Virus record (IMG/VR): IMGVR_UViG_3300035670_000963
Location: 1-30,022 of that record
Strand: one strand, 5' to 3'
DNA from: a virus
Length of the DNA stretch: 30,022 nt
In this document: piece by piece, positions 15,210 to 22,671 of the stretch
Position numbering within the stretch: position 1 is the first letter of the stretch
How the letters are laid out: each line of letters begins with the position of its first letter
Program-made: the position numbers and the translations under genes
Notes under the pieces: model-generated
Told to the model about the DNA's origin: nothing
What the model saw: the letters and a program-made list of their open reading frames with translations, nothing else
Database searches by the model: none

Positions 15210-15367
15210 GACTTATCCTCCTCTTTAATTAGTTTGTACATAACGTAAGAAATCTGATAGGCAAATATGTACTTAAGAATGTCTTCTGTTTTTGCGTCTT
15301 TAAGAGTGAGGGTTATTATGGCCATACAAAAAAACTGTACTAATATAAACAATCCAAATGTTTTCAT
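15206..15367 (-). CDS. one-helix membrane microprotein
   Basis: A 53-aa protein starting MKTFGLFILVQFFCMAIITLTLKD: one N-terminal membrane segment (4-22) followed by a polar helix and a charged C-terminus (KLIKEEDKS). Leader AATAAGTTATG fits the local start context. It overlaps its downstream neighbour by 4 bases, so the two microproteins are probably made together and may work as a pair. Homology unknown. Confidence 0.72.
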   Translation of the reverse strand: MKTFGLFILVQFFCMAIITLTLKDAKTEDILKYIFAYQISYVMYKLIKEEDKS

Positions 15368-15370
15368 AAC

Positions 15371-15754
15371 TTATTTTTTAGGTGTAAACTGCTCAACTGA
15401 TAAAATATAATCATTTGTTACCCATGTATTACGTTTTGTATAATATCTATCTCCCATTTTGAATGCTCTATGTTCCTCTACCTTACCTTCATAATTGGTT
15501 TTAACCATGTATTGATTATATGGATCGAACCGAGCATGGAATACTTGGGTATCTTCTTCTTTGGCTAAACTCTCTTCATACACCCAACTCTTCTGCATCC
15601 ATTCAAATATGTGGATACGTTCTCCTTCAGTCATTAAATACCAGTATTTATCAGTTAGGCTCTGCCAGAACATAGTTCTAGCAATTGGACGTGGCGGTAT
15701 ACATGCTTCAGCTAAGAACGCTAATTCAAAAAAGTCAATTGTAAATGTACTCAT
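15371..15754 (-). CDS. conserved phage protein, IDFFELAFLAEACIPPRPIAR family
   Basis: A 127-aa protein. IDFFELAFLAEACIPPRPIAR and MFWQSLTDKYWYLMTEGERIHIFEWM in the first half, then FDPYNQYMV, form a family I recognise from Bacteroidota and other phages (helical N-terminus, beta-rich C-terminus). No function is known. It lies 3 bases upstream of the microprotein gene. Confidence 0.88.
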   Translation of the reverse strand: MSTFTIDFFELAFLAEACIPPRPIARTMFWQSLTDKYWYLMTEGERIHIFEWMQKSWVYEESLAKEEDTQVFHARFDPYNQYMVKTNYEGKVEEHRAFKMGDRYYTKRNTWVTNDYILSVEQFTPKK

Positions 15755-15764
15755 TGTGATTAAT

Positions 15765-15856
15765 TTAAAATTTTCCCCAATTAGATTTCTTTTTTAATTC
15801 TTCTGATATTTTAAATCCTGTTTTCTACCCATTAAGGTTTTATGCAGTTGTGTCAT
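15765..15856 (-). pseudogene. possible frame-disrupted microgene
   Basis: From ATG 15856 the frame reads MTQLHKTLMGRKQDLKYQKN and stops at 15794. Switching frame around AGAAAACAGG at about 15820 instead gives TGFKISEELKKKSNWGKF, ending in TAA at 15765. The joined 30-residue reading looks more protein-like than either part and resembles the GFKxSEExKKK pattern of NUMOD3-type segments. It may be a broken or frameshifted small gene, or chance. Confidence 0.25.
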
Positions 15857-15859
15857 GTT

Positions 15860-16051
15860 TTATTTTTTAAAAGAAAGTAACTTTATTAAACTATTAGGGT
15901 CTGTAGTTGCCAGTAGAATAGCATTTGCTATGGCTGGTACAACAAAAGATGGATCTTCGACCCATTCTTCTTTAGACCAGCTTACTACAGGAGTCCCATC
16001 ACTTGTGGAGATGTCAATATAATCTTCCGTAATATCAACTATCATATTCAT
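15860..16051 (-). CDS. small conserved-looking protein
   Basis: A 63-aa protein with MNMIVDITEDYIDISTSDG, then PVVSWSKEEWVEDPSFVVPAIANAILLA. The WSKEEWVEDPxxVxPAIANAI stretch looks like a phage family I have seen but cannot name. Start could be residue 1 or 3. It begins 4 bases after the next upstream gene's stop. Function unknown. Confidence 0.78.
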   Translation of the reverse strand: MNMIVDITEDYIDISTSDGTPVVSWSKEEWVEDPSFVVPAIANAILLATTDPNSLIKLLSFKK

Positions 16052-16055
16052 TTAT

Positions 16056-16592
16056 TTAGTCCTCAATGAAAAATTCTGTATACTTCTCCATACCTTCAGG
16101 CTCTAAGAACTCTGTGGATATTATATCGCCTGCCCAAGATCCTACATTAGTATCATCATCATCTCTGTAGTCTCCACCACCTCTTCCATTGCCTGAGGAT
16201 GTCAGAATGGATAACGGATGTATCCTCCAGTCGCCCTCTCCATTTAATTCAGGAAGACCAGGAACCTCTTCCATATCAATGTACACATTCTTAGAATGAT
16301 TTACAATGTACCTAATCTCTGGTCCATCCATAACACCTTCTGATACATTTGTAAATTCATCTAAGGCTACGTCATACAAGTTACGATCTGGATCATCTGT
16401 AAATAATAACTTATCTCCATAGTCTCCAGCCCACACAAGTTGAGTCTTATGCCATGGGTTTCCTGGAGATAGTAGATTTTCTACTCGCTTCATGTAAGTA
16501 TGTCCTACCCAAGAATGTTCCATTAACTTTGCACCGAATGGTGATACGAATTGTTTAGCATCTAAAGATACTGCTTTATAGTATTGTCCCAT
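16056..16592 (-). CDS. conserved MGQYYKAV-family protein
   Basis: A 178-aa protein. The opening MGQYYKAVSLDAKQFVSPFGAKLMEHSW is the signature of a well-spread phage and bacterial family of unknown function; VWAGDYGDK and VGSWAGDII further on match its WAGD motif. Full length for the family. Its position among small early genes gives no specific clue. Leader CAATCAATAACTATG. Confidence 0.9.
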   Translation of the reverse strand: MGQYYKAVSLDAKQFVSPFGAKLMEHSWVGHTYMKRVENLLSPGNPWHKTQLVWAGDYGDKLLFTDDPDRNLYDVALDEFTNVSEGVMDGPEIRYIVNHSKNVYIDMEEVPGLPELNGEGDWRIHPLSILTSSGNGRGGGDYRDDDDTNVGSWAGDIISTEFLEPEGMEKYTEFFIED

Positions 16593-16594
16593 AG

Positions 16595-16939
16595 TTATTG
16601 ATTGTTTTCTTCTTGTTTCTTTGTTACGTACTTTTCTATAGCGTATTCTACGATAGACTCTATTTCATAGCTATCAAAATCTACATTTGATATAGAAACT
16701 TCTATAGTGTTTCCGTTAACGTCTGTGTCTATGTCATAATTACTAATGACATCAATCCCCTTGCGGTCAAGTTGATCTTCTATCTCCTGTGCAATATTAC
16801 CTATGACATCTGCACCTAGTTCCGATGCTTCTGTTTCAAGATCTTCAACCATCTTGATTACATCTGATACGGGAATAAAAGCACTTGATGATAGTGTTCC
16901 TGCTGCTTTAAGCTTTTCGATAAGTTCTTGCTTTTTCAT
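16595..16939 (-). CDS. unrecognised acidic protein
   Basis: A 114-aa protein with an N-terminal helix (KKQELIEKLKAAG), an IPVSDVIKMVEDLE helix, and a C-terminal half of DIDTDVNGNTIEVSISNVDFD and EIESIVEYAIEKYV. Not recognised by name, though the layout (helix, then D-N-x-EVS strands, then a helix) is regular and clearly coding. It lies 2 bases from its downstream neighbour and overlaps its upstream one by 32. Confidence 0.8.
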   Translation of the reverse strand: MKKQELIEKLKAAGTLSSSAFIPVSDVIKMVEDLETEASELGADVIGNIAQEIEDQLDRKGIDVISNYDIDTDVNGNTIEVSISNVDFDSYEIESIVEYAIEKYVTKKQEENNQ

Positions 16940-17117
16940 TTTCTAATTGTTTAATTGTTTGATAATTGTTTCTGACAAATTTTACTAAGCCCATGAGACT
17001 TAGGCTATTAGCGTTCGCTAATTTAAAGACTTCCTCTCTCCAAGGGAGCTCTTGTTCGAATATCCAAATCAAGAGATCGTAATCATCAAGGTGGGATATG
17101 TTTGATTTAGTTGACAT
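16908..17117 (-). CDS. small helical protein overlapping the next start
   Basis: A 69-aa helical protein (DYDLLIWIFEQELPWREEVFKLANANSLSLMGLVKFVRNNYQ). The last ~20 residues (IKQLENEKARTYRKA) are encoded in the leader and first 32 bases of the next gene, as with two other gene pairs here. The N-terminal part has convincing coding character. Family unknown. Confidence 0.7.
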   Translation of the reverse strand: MSTKSNISHLDDYDLLIWIFEQELPWREEVFKLANANSLSLMGLVKFVRNNYQTIKQLENEKARTYRKA

Positions 17118-17140
17118 GTTATATATTTTTTATTATAGCT

Positions 17141-17707
17141 TTAACAATTTATCATACAGTGAACAACACCCACAGCCTCTTCCATACAATTATCTTCTCC
17201 ATAGTATCCCCAAGAAGCTTCCACTTCTTCTCTATGTTCATCTCCGTTATCGGATGTAGATATTTCATATATCTTAAACCCATAAACATCTCCTCTAAGA
17301 TATTGATCATAGGTCTCTACCTCTCCTTCTAATACTGACTGAGCCTTCTTAATGATCTCTTCATCTACTTTACCGTACTCCTTAATCAAATCTTCTTTAG
17401 TGGCAAATATAAATCCTACTTGCATACTGTCCCACCTGTCACCAAAAGGTTTGGTAGACATAGTAATACCACTATGATCATACAGATAAAGCTTGAGTAT
17501 GATAGGAGGATATCCTAATTCTTTTTGGACATCTAACCAAGTAAGACAATCACTAAAATCGTAGTCGTGTTTATCTCCTAGGTTATACTTACGGTGTTGA
17601 CATACCATAGTACCTAGGTTGTCCCACTCCCTTGGAGATTCTGGATCTTCGTCTTGAATAATTTCTATCTCGTAATTTTCTATACGTTTTGTACTTACTA
17701 CTTCCAT
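17141..17707 (-). CDS. conserved phage protein, SPREWDNLGTM family
   Basis: A 188-aa protein. IIQDEDPESPREWDNLGTM and HRKYNLGD, LYLYDHSGITMSTKPFGDRWDSMQVGFI and LEGEVETYDQYLRGDVYGFKI are the landmarks of a family found in many phages, including ones of Gram-positive hosts. Function unknown. It is the first gene after a terminator; the 29-bp element copy B ends 12 bases before its ATG, making it a candidate for control by that element. Confidence 0.92.
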   Translation of the reverse strand: MEVVSTKRIENYEIEIIQDEDPESPREWDNLGTMVCQHRKYNLGDKHDYDFSDCLTWLDVQKELGYPPIILKLYLYDHSGITMSTKPFGDRWDSMQVGFIFATKEDLIKEYGKVDEEIIKKAQSVLEGEVETYDQYLRGDVYGFKIYEISTSDNGDEHREEVEASWGYYGEDNCMEEAVGVVHCMINC

Positions 17708-17719
17708 TTTGTATATACT

Positions 17720-17748
17720 TTGATTTTTTAAGAACGACAGGGGATTTT
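17720..17748. repeat. 29-bp intergenic element, copy B
   Basis: Reads TTGATTTTTT, AAGAACGACAG, GGGATTTT on the + strand. It lies between a leftward terminator and the start at 17707. Read in the direction of the gene it is AAAATCCC, then AAAAAATCAA close to the ATG. Same length and spacing as copies A and C. Confidence 0.75.
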
Positions 17749-17754
17749 CAAGCT

Positions 17755-17788
17755 GTATAAAAAAGGGGCAAGATTTCTCCTGCCCCTA
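17755..17788 (-). terminator. leftward intrinsic terminator
   Basis: Read leftward: AGGGGCA (17787-17781), a 10-base loop, TGCCCCT (17770-17764), then a T-run. It lies 25 bases past the stop of the gene at 17813. Confidence 0.88.
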
Positions 17789-17812
17789 GTTACAAACAAC
17801 AATCAACCAAAA

Positions 17813-18106
17813 CTAATCAAACACTCTTGAGATAGTTTGGTCAAGAGGATTGAACTCTACCTGATTGTAAGAGTGGTAGGTTCCTTTCTCAAACACCATC
17901 CTATCATGTTCATCGTGGGTAAGAACCCCCATATCTTTGAGCATGAAGGTGATGCTGTCAGCTGTTACATCATACTCGATCTCTGATTTAGAATCAAGGA
18001 TGTGTTTGATCATCTGTCCAGTTACTGCTGATACGTGTTCACCTTCACCGAGACAGAGACGCTTTGCTGTTTTCTTTGCTTTGTTAGATGCTTTCTTGTT
18101 TGACAT
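17813..18106 (-). CDS. small protein with basic N-terminus
   Basis: A 97-aa protein. The first 17 residues are very basic (SNKKASNKAKKTAKRLC), suggesting nucleic-acid binding; the remainder (VSAVTGQMIKHILDSKSEIEYDVTADSITFMLKDMGVL) is helical. Not recognised. GC-richer codons than its neighbours and a terminator straight after suggest high expression. Upstream it carries TTCTTAACAATCAAAAACAAAACAAAATG, which partly matches copy B of the 29-bp element. Confidence 0.78.
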   Translation of the reverse strand: MSNKKASNKAKKTAKRLCLGEGEHVSAVTGQMIKHILDSKSEIEYDVTADSITFMLKDMGVLTHDEHDRMVFEKGTYHSYNQVEFNPLDQTISRVFD

Positions 18107-18151
18107 TTTGTTTTGTTTTTGATTGTTAAGAACGAAGTTAATAATTAATTT

Positions 18152-18604
18152 TTAATTTTCCAAATAGTTTTCTTCTTGTTTAAATTCAAATACCCACTCT
18201 TCTACAGGCTTAAGATCTTTAAGAGATATCTCAGTTTCTACAAAGAAAGATGACTCTGAATCATCACTTACCTTATAATATAAGTATCCTGGATGAATGA
18301 TTATCTTAGATCCTACCGGACTAAACAGACAACTTTCATCTTCCATAGTCTCTTCTGGATCTGCGAAGTATATTTCCTCAGGCTCTATAGGATAGTTTAT
18401 AGTTATGTGGTGTCCTTCATCATTTCTATTATATAGACCCATCTCATCCATACAATACTCAGTTAGATACTTTATCTTTTCTATGTCTTTACTACTAAAA
18501 ACAAGTAGTACCTTCTCTGGTATATATGAATACCACTCTTTGGAGTGATAGTCAAAAGTCTTTAATAAGTAGTAGTGAGTAGGTTTCTTTTTTCTTTGTG
18601 CCAT
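18152..18604 (-). CDS. unrecognised 150-aa acidic protein
   Basis: A 150-aa protein with a basic start (MAQRKKKPTHYYLLKTFDY) and then mostly acidic, beta-rich sequence (ITINYPIEPEEIYFADPEETMEDE, IIIHPGYLYYKVSDDSE). Not recognised. The leader TAATCAAATGG is almost absent: the gene begins 4 bases after the upstream stop. Confidence 0.78.
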   Translation of the reverse strand: MAQRKKKPTHYYLLKTFDYHSKEWYSYIPEKVLLVFSSKDIEKIKYLTEYCMDEMGLYNRNDEGHHITINYPIEPEEIYFADPEETMEDESCLFSPVGSKIIIHPGYLYYKVSDDSESSFFVETEISLKDLKPVEEWVFEFKQEENYLEN

Positions 18605-18608
18605 TTGA

Positions 18609-19358
18609 TTAGGTTTCAGAATACATTAAGCTGAGGTACTGATCTTTAGTTAGGTGGTATTGATTCACTTTCTTAGAGTTAGGTCCCTCCTTAGCAATGA
18701 TGATATCACCTTGACGATAGATTCTCTCAGGCTTGTCGATGTCTAGTCTGATAGTCCATGCAATAGCTTTGATTGCATCATACTTCTTTTCTACCTCATC
18801 AGCCCATTCTCTTATGCCATCTTTCAAAGCTGCTGTTTCTGGAACATAGATCCAATACTCACGATTGGTTGTGGTACACCAGCAACGTACTGCAATGTAC
18901 TTAGACCTAGCTCTCCACCTAGAGTTGTCAGTCTCTGTACCTTTGTAAAGTTCATTGGGATCAACTGAGTACAACTCGTACACATCTTCGAACTCATAGT
19001 CATAGATGTCATTCTTGTCATCCCAACGCTTACGATGTTTCTTAAGTACTTGCTTATCCAACAGCTTTGGATTAGCTGCTTTGAATAACTCAACCACACC
19101 AATACAGTCAAAGAAGATTCTTCTCATCTCTGCATTCTTCTGTCCGAATGCTTCTTGTACTGTAATAGGATTGATGTCATCCCACATATCTTTTACAAAA
19201 GATCCGAACTCCAACAAGGCATCCGACTTGATCACTGCCCTTCTGAAGTGTTCATAGGTTGGGAACTTGGTTTTCCAAAGTCGCATAGCCTCGTCCAAAG
19301 ACATGCCAGCGACTCCTGAAACTGTGTAGTTTGCTTTTCTGAAATCGAACTGTTTCAT
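18609..19358 (-). CDS. unrecognised 249-aa protein
   Basis: A 249-aa protein with a helical N-terminal half (MSLDEAMRLWKTKFPTYEHF, VQEAFGQKNAEMRRIFFDC, VLKKHRKRWDDKND) and a beta-rich C-terminal half holding ARSKYIAVRCWCTTTNREYWIYVPE and AIAWTIRLDIDKPERIYRQGDIIIAK. The last segment (W-T-hydrophobic, then YRQGDIIIAK) resembles a family of phage proteins I cannot name. GC-richer codons. Leader AAAACAAAAAAACAAAACAATG. Confidence 0.83.
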   Translation of the reverse strand: MKQFDFRKANYTVSGVAGMSLDEAMRLWKTKFPTYEHFRRAVIKSDALLEFGSFVKDMWDDINPITVQEAFGQKNAEMRRIFFDCIGVVELFKAANPKLLDKQVLKKHRKRWDDKNDIYDYEFEDVYELYSVDPNELYKGTETDNSRWRARSKYIAVRCWCTTTNREYWIYVPETAALKDGIREWADEVEKKYDAIKAIAWTIRLDIDKPERIYRQGDIIIAKEGPNSKKVNQYHLTKDQYLSLMYSET

Positions 19359-19381
19359 TGTTTTGTTTTTTTGTTTTGTGA

Positions 19382-20056
19382 TTATGAAATTGAAATGTGT
19401 ATCTCTTTATCTTCGTCCATGTATTTAGAGTAATGAAAGTCTTCTATGAGTACCTCATAGTTTCCTTCACTGTCTCTAGTCAACTCTGAAGCACTTTGAT
19501 GTAGTTCCATGTAGACGTTATTTATCTCACAGTATTCGCTACATATCTCTGGATCATCTAATGCTTTTTCTATTTCTCCTATAAGATATTTTGAGGTAGC
19601 TTTCTCAAACTGTATATGATCTTCAGATACGGGTCCGTTACTTATTATAAGTCTCACATCTGCTGCGACATCTTCTCCATACCCATGAAGATGAATCATG
19701 ATAGAGTCAAACCAAAAGTCTTTAGGTATCTTTATTTTTAGAGGAGTATCAAATGAATACTTGAAGTCTTGACTATCTGTACAAGAATCACTACCTACAA
19801 AAGCAGTAGCATCAGCATTCAAACTCGCTTCTCCGCTACAAGAGAAGTCTCCTGCAAATGAGTAATATCCTATGTCCTCTGCCATTTGATCAATTAATTT
19901 GGACTCTATGGCCGCTCTGTCCCTGTAACAATCAATAGATTCTCCTTTTATGAAAAGGTCATAACAACCCTCATCGTTACCACCTTCCCATGTGATTTTA
20001 ATGTCGGTAGTGCCATACTTTTTTACTATGGCATCTATCAATTCTTTTCTAGTCAT
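19382..20056 (-). CDS. acidic protein, tandem paralogue 2 (GGNDEG motif)
   Basis: A 224-aa acidic protein. Landmarks: IKITWEGGNDEGCYDL (about 19-34), then FAGDFSCSGEASLN, ATAFVGSD, and FDSIMIHLHGYGED, RLIISNGPVSEDHIQFE. Each has a counterpart in the neighbouring gene at 20076, so these are paralogues in tandem. The TWxGGNDxG and AGDFSxxGE motifs recall a phage/bacterial DUF6878-type fold, but I am not certain. Unknown function. Confidence 0.82.
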   Translation of the reverse strand: MTRKELIDAIVKKYGTTDIKITWEGGNDEGCYDLFIKGESIDCYRDRAAIESKLIDQMAEDIGYYSFAGDFSCSGEASLNADATAFVGSDSCTDSQDFKYSFDTPLKIKIPKDFWFDSIMIHLHGYGEDVAADVRLIISNGPVSEDHIQFEKATSKYLIGEIEKALDDPEICSEYCEINNVYMELHQSASELTRDSEGNYEVLIEDFHYSKYMDEDKEIHISIS

Positions 20057-20075
20057 GCTTTTGTGTTTTGTTTTT

Positions 20076-20735
20076 TTAATATGTGTGGCTATCTACTACA
20101 GATATTTCATGCTCCTTACAGTTGGATACCCTATCTTCATAGCTTATAGATTCTATAACAAATACTAAGTTTTCTCCAACCTCGTCCATATCATCTCTGT
20201 TTATAACCCAATCATTATACACACTACCAACAGTACAATTCAACTTACTTATCACATCTGTTATATCCTTTTCTAGAGTCTCTTGTATTTTATTTTGTAA
20301 ACCTATATGTTCCTCAAATACAGGACCATTGCTAATATTAAATCTACAAAAAACCCCAACAGGATCGTATTCCCAATCACCAGATATTTCTATGGATATG
20401 CTGTCGAAGTTGAAAGCCTTAGGTACTTCTACTTCTATATTACAGTCCGCAGATTCATACTCACTAGTAATTTCTTCCCCTTCTCCTACAAAGGCACTTT
20501 TCTCTGAGTCATAGAATACTTCTCCACGAGCACTAAAGTCTCCAGCCCAACTGCCGTAGTCTAAAGCATCATCTATCAAATCAGATATATCAGACTCTAG
20601 ATCATCTCCAAAGTCAAGACCCCTACCATCTATATAGACAGTAATGGTACCGCTATCATTACCCCCATCCCAAGTTACTTTGATTTCTTTTCCTTCTTTA
20701 ACAATGGCATCTAATTCTTCTTTAAGATTTTTCAT
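20076..20735 (-). CDS. acidic protein, tandem paralogue 1 (GGNDSG motif)
   Basis: A 219-aa acidic protein: IKVTWDGGNDSGTITVYIDG, SWAGDFSARGEVFYD, SAFVGEGE, FDSISIEISGDWE, FNISNGPVFEEHI. These align with the next gene downstream across the whole length despite low overall identity, so an old duplication. The two are separated by a 19-base leader. Its start overlaps the previous gene by 14 bases. Confidence 0.82.
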   Translation of the reverse strand: MKNLKEELDAIVKEGKEIKVTWDGGNDSGTITVYIDGRGLDFGDDLESDISDLIDDALDYGSWAGDFSARGEVFYDSEKSAFVGEGEEITSEYESADCNIEVEVPKAFNFDSISIEISGDWEYDPVGVFCRFNISNGPVFEEHIGLQNKIQETLEKDITDVISKLNCTVGSVYNDWVINRDDMDEVGENLVFVIESISYEDRVSNCKEHEISVVDSHTY

Positions 20736-21111
20736 TTGTTGTTTCTTTTATTTCTGATAAATCGAGAGATGCTTTTACTTTCCTAGTCTCATCGGCTTTC
20801 ATCATCCAAGGTTGGACTTGTAAACCTTTCAACCAATCTTCTACCGTAGGCACAAACCCACAGTCTTCAAAGATATGATCGTAAGCAATCTGCCTAACCT
20901 CTACCATCTTACCATCTGAGTTAGTGATGTAATCACCAAAGACCTGCTCTGCTAACAACATACCGAAAGAGTTGTGTAAGATAGCACGATGTTTGAATAT
21001 CGGCATGTGTCCTTTGGTTGAATCAAACCATCGATGAATTGCAATGTAATCTTTAATCTCTCCTCCGTATTTCTTTACTGAGGACCTAGAGTGTAATAGT
21101 GGAGTTCCCAT
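20722..21111 (-). CDS. DUF6915-like protein
   Basis: A 129-aa protein with TPLLHSRSSVKKYGGEIKDY, IHRWFDSTKGHMPIFKHRAILHNSFGMLLAEQVFG and YDHIFEDCGFVPTVEDWLKGLQ. The order HxRSSxxxxGG, IHxWFDxxK, RHRAxxHxxxG, EDxGxxP---DWL matches the family I know as DUF6915, present in many phages. The conserved His/Asp residues look catalytic or metal-binding but no activity is established. Confidence 0.87.
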   Translation of the reverse strand: MGTPLLHSRSSVKKYGGEIKDYIAIHRWFDSTKGHMPIFKHRAILHNSFGMLLAEQVFGDYITNSDGKMVEVRQIAYDHIFEDCGFVPTVEDWLKGLQVQPWMMKADETRKVKASLDLSEIKETTNEKS

Positions 21112-21114
21112 GTG

Positions 21115-21297
21115 TTAAGGTTTTTTATCTGTTATTGTAAATTTTATACCGCCTTCATGATTGAAGTTATTAAATACATCGTCATCGTCCGAATCATAAT
21201 CTTCAAACTCACAATGGTCCTTACAATCAGGACATATACCATAATCTAACATCATTGGATTAGTAACTGAGGCTCCACAACAAGATGATACTTTCAT
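21115..21297 (-). CDS. zinc-knuckle small protein
   Basis: A 60-aa protein starting MKVSSCCGASV, then YGICPDCKDHCEFEDYDSDDDD. Cys pairs C6/C7, CPDC (C22/C25) and C29 give a zinc site; the pattern SSCCGAxV---GICPDCKEHC is frequent in phages. I use ATG 21297 (leader AATAAACAATTAACAATG) and not the in-frame ATG 21393, which would lie inside the upstream gene. A very acidic middle follows the zinc site. Confidence 0.83.
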   Translation of the reverse strand: MKVSSCCGASVTNPMMLDYGICPDCKDHCEFEDYDSDDDDVFNNFNHEGGIKFTITDKKP

Positions 21298-21314
21298 TGT
21301 TAATTGTTTATTTA

Positions 21315-22610
21315 TTATAAAAAGAATCCAAACCTCTCTTCCTTCTCTGTGAGGAATAGATTGAATAGATGATTTTGAAATGCCCTTGAACAATCCTTGA
21401 AGCCAGTCTTAAGATGCTCGTTCTCTTCTATCAGAGTAACCACAACTTGTTTCCTACCCATGTCAAAGATTCTAGTAGACAATAGTATTGTACCTTGATG
21501 AGCCCTGCCAAGTACTTCCCTATCTTCAAACTCTACAACTTGAATAGGATACCCTATCTGATACTGACACTCATCGCAGAATTTAGTTGCCTCATCTAAT
21601 ATGAACTGCTGCTTACTAGTTGGAGTAACTGTTTTATATCCGATAGCAGCTCCAGAATCATCTAGTCCATATATCTTGACATCTGAGAAAGCATTTCTAA
21701 TAGCCATTGCCATCTCTACACTGACGATGTAGAAAGGCTTGGACTGTTGAATCTCTATAAAATACCCAGCCACATTGTCTATTATAATACATCTATTGTC
21801 AATAGCTTGTCGCCAAGTAGTACTAAGTGTACCACCAATTCCCCATCTCCAAGGAAGTCTAGACTCCCATGTGCTGTCAACAAAAGCTTTTTCTAATATA
21901 GTCCTGGCTACATGAACACTAGTACATCTGTTCAGTATCTTGGCTACCTTGTACTCTGCATTGAATAGACTGTCAATAAGTCTGCTCTCATTGATTTCAA
22001 AATCTGTACAATCATATTCAAATAAGGACTTAGTACCTAAGTCAAACCAACATCTGATACCTTTTCTGTACAGGACAACATTATTATCTGGATCTGTCTG
22101 AGGATATATCTTGCCTCCCTTCTCAGTATAGAAAGCATCCTCTCTATCAAAAGCAAAGTAAGAGTTCCATCTAGACATGATGTCTTCTAGTAAGGGGTGA
22201 TGTTCTACAAAGAATCTGGTATATCCTTCCCTACCTTGAACATTCTCAGTTTCTTGGATAAGATTGTAACCACCTTCATCTATACTATTAGAAACCCATT
22301 CACGAATAGCCATCCATGGTTGCCATTGAGGCCCCATATCAGTAGTCAATGAAGTCTCTCTACCACCGATAATAATCTTCTTGAAGTTCACACCTCTGAA
22401 GTCTACATCCTCAGTCGCAATGTCTATCTTCTCTTCTCCCGAATAGATTGCAAACTTGATACCGTGTTTGATAAGAGTAGCGATAGCATATTTGTTACCA
22501 GATCCAAAGAAACCAATCATGTTCTTGGAATCTCTCTTAGTAGAAGCCCCTAGCAAAATCAAAGATGAAATATCCAGTTCACCTTTGTTCTCAATTAGTA
22601 AATGTTTCAT
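21315..22610 (-). CDS. GHKL-type ATPase with degenerate zincin-like C-terminus
   Basis: A 431-aa protein starting MKHLLIENKGELDISSLILLGASTKRDS. The ATP-binding core shows GFFGSGNKYAIATLIKHGI (G-rich loop) and WMAIREWVSNSIDEGG, the N-box (E, N and D residues) of the GHKL fold. The C-terminus VVVTLIEENEHLKTGFKDCSRAFQNHLF resembles a metallopeptidase helix with HExxH replaced by ENEH, so the peptidase site is probably lost. I prefer ATG 22610 (AAACAGTTATG) to the ATG 18 bases upstream (22628). Such GHKL phage proteins are rarely characterised; chaperone-like or kinase-like roles are possible. Confidence 0.85.
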   Translation of the reverse strand: MKHLLIENKGELDISSLILLGASTKRDSKNMIGFFGSGNKYAIATLIKHGIKFAIYSGEEKIDIATEDVDFRGVNFKKIIIGGRETSLTTDMGPQWQPWMAIREWVSNSIDEGGYNLIQETENVQGREGYTRFFVEHHPLLEDIMSRWNSYFAFDREDAFYTEKGGKIYPQTDPDNNVVLYRKGIRCWFDLGTKSLFEYDCTDFEINESRLIDSLFNAEYKVAKILNRCTSVHVARTILEKAFVDSTWESRLPWRWGIGGTLSTTWRQAIDNRCIIIDNVAGYFIEIQQSKPFYIVSVEMAMAIRNAFSDVKIYGLDDSGAAIGYKTVTPTSKQQFILDEATKFCDECQYQIGYPIQVVEFEDREVLGRAHQGTILLSTRIFDMGRKQVVVTLIEENEHLKTGFKDCSRAFQNHLFNLFLTEKEERFGFFL

Positions 22611-22642
22611 AACTGTTTTTTTATACATTTTTTACAATACAC

Positions 22643-22671
22643 TTGATTTTTTGGGAACCACAAGGGATTTT
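22643..22671. repeat. 29-bp intergenic element, copy C
   Basis: Reads TTGATTTTTT, GGGAACCACAA, GGGATTTT on the + strand. It lies 32 bases upstream of ATG 22610 and overlaps the stop codon of the gene at 22670 by two bases. Same length and GATTTT spacing as copies A and B. Confidence 0.75.

Noticed and set aside
17040-17070. GTTCGAATAT resembling a tRNA T-loop
   Set aside because: It is inside a coding frame and no acceptor or anticodon stems fit. No tRNA was found elsewhere.
18824-19111. 95-aa leftward frame inside the gene at 18609
   Set aside because: It lies wholly within a longer, better-looking gene on the same strand and has an unnatural composition (many Met, Ser, Thr, Gln).
21298-21393. 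N-terminal extension of the zinc-knuckle protein
   Set aside because: The extra 32 residues lie within the end of the upstream GHKL gene; the internal ATG 21297 has the standard A-rich leader.
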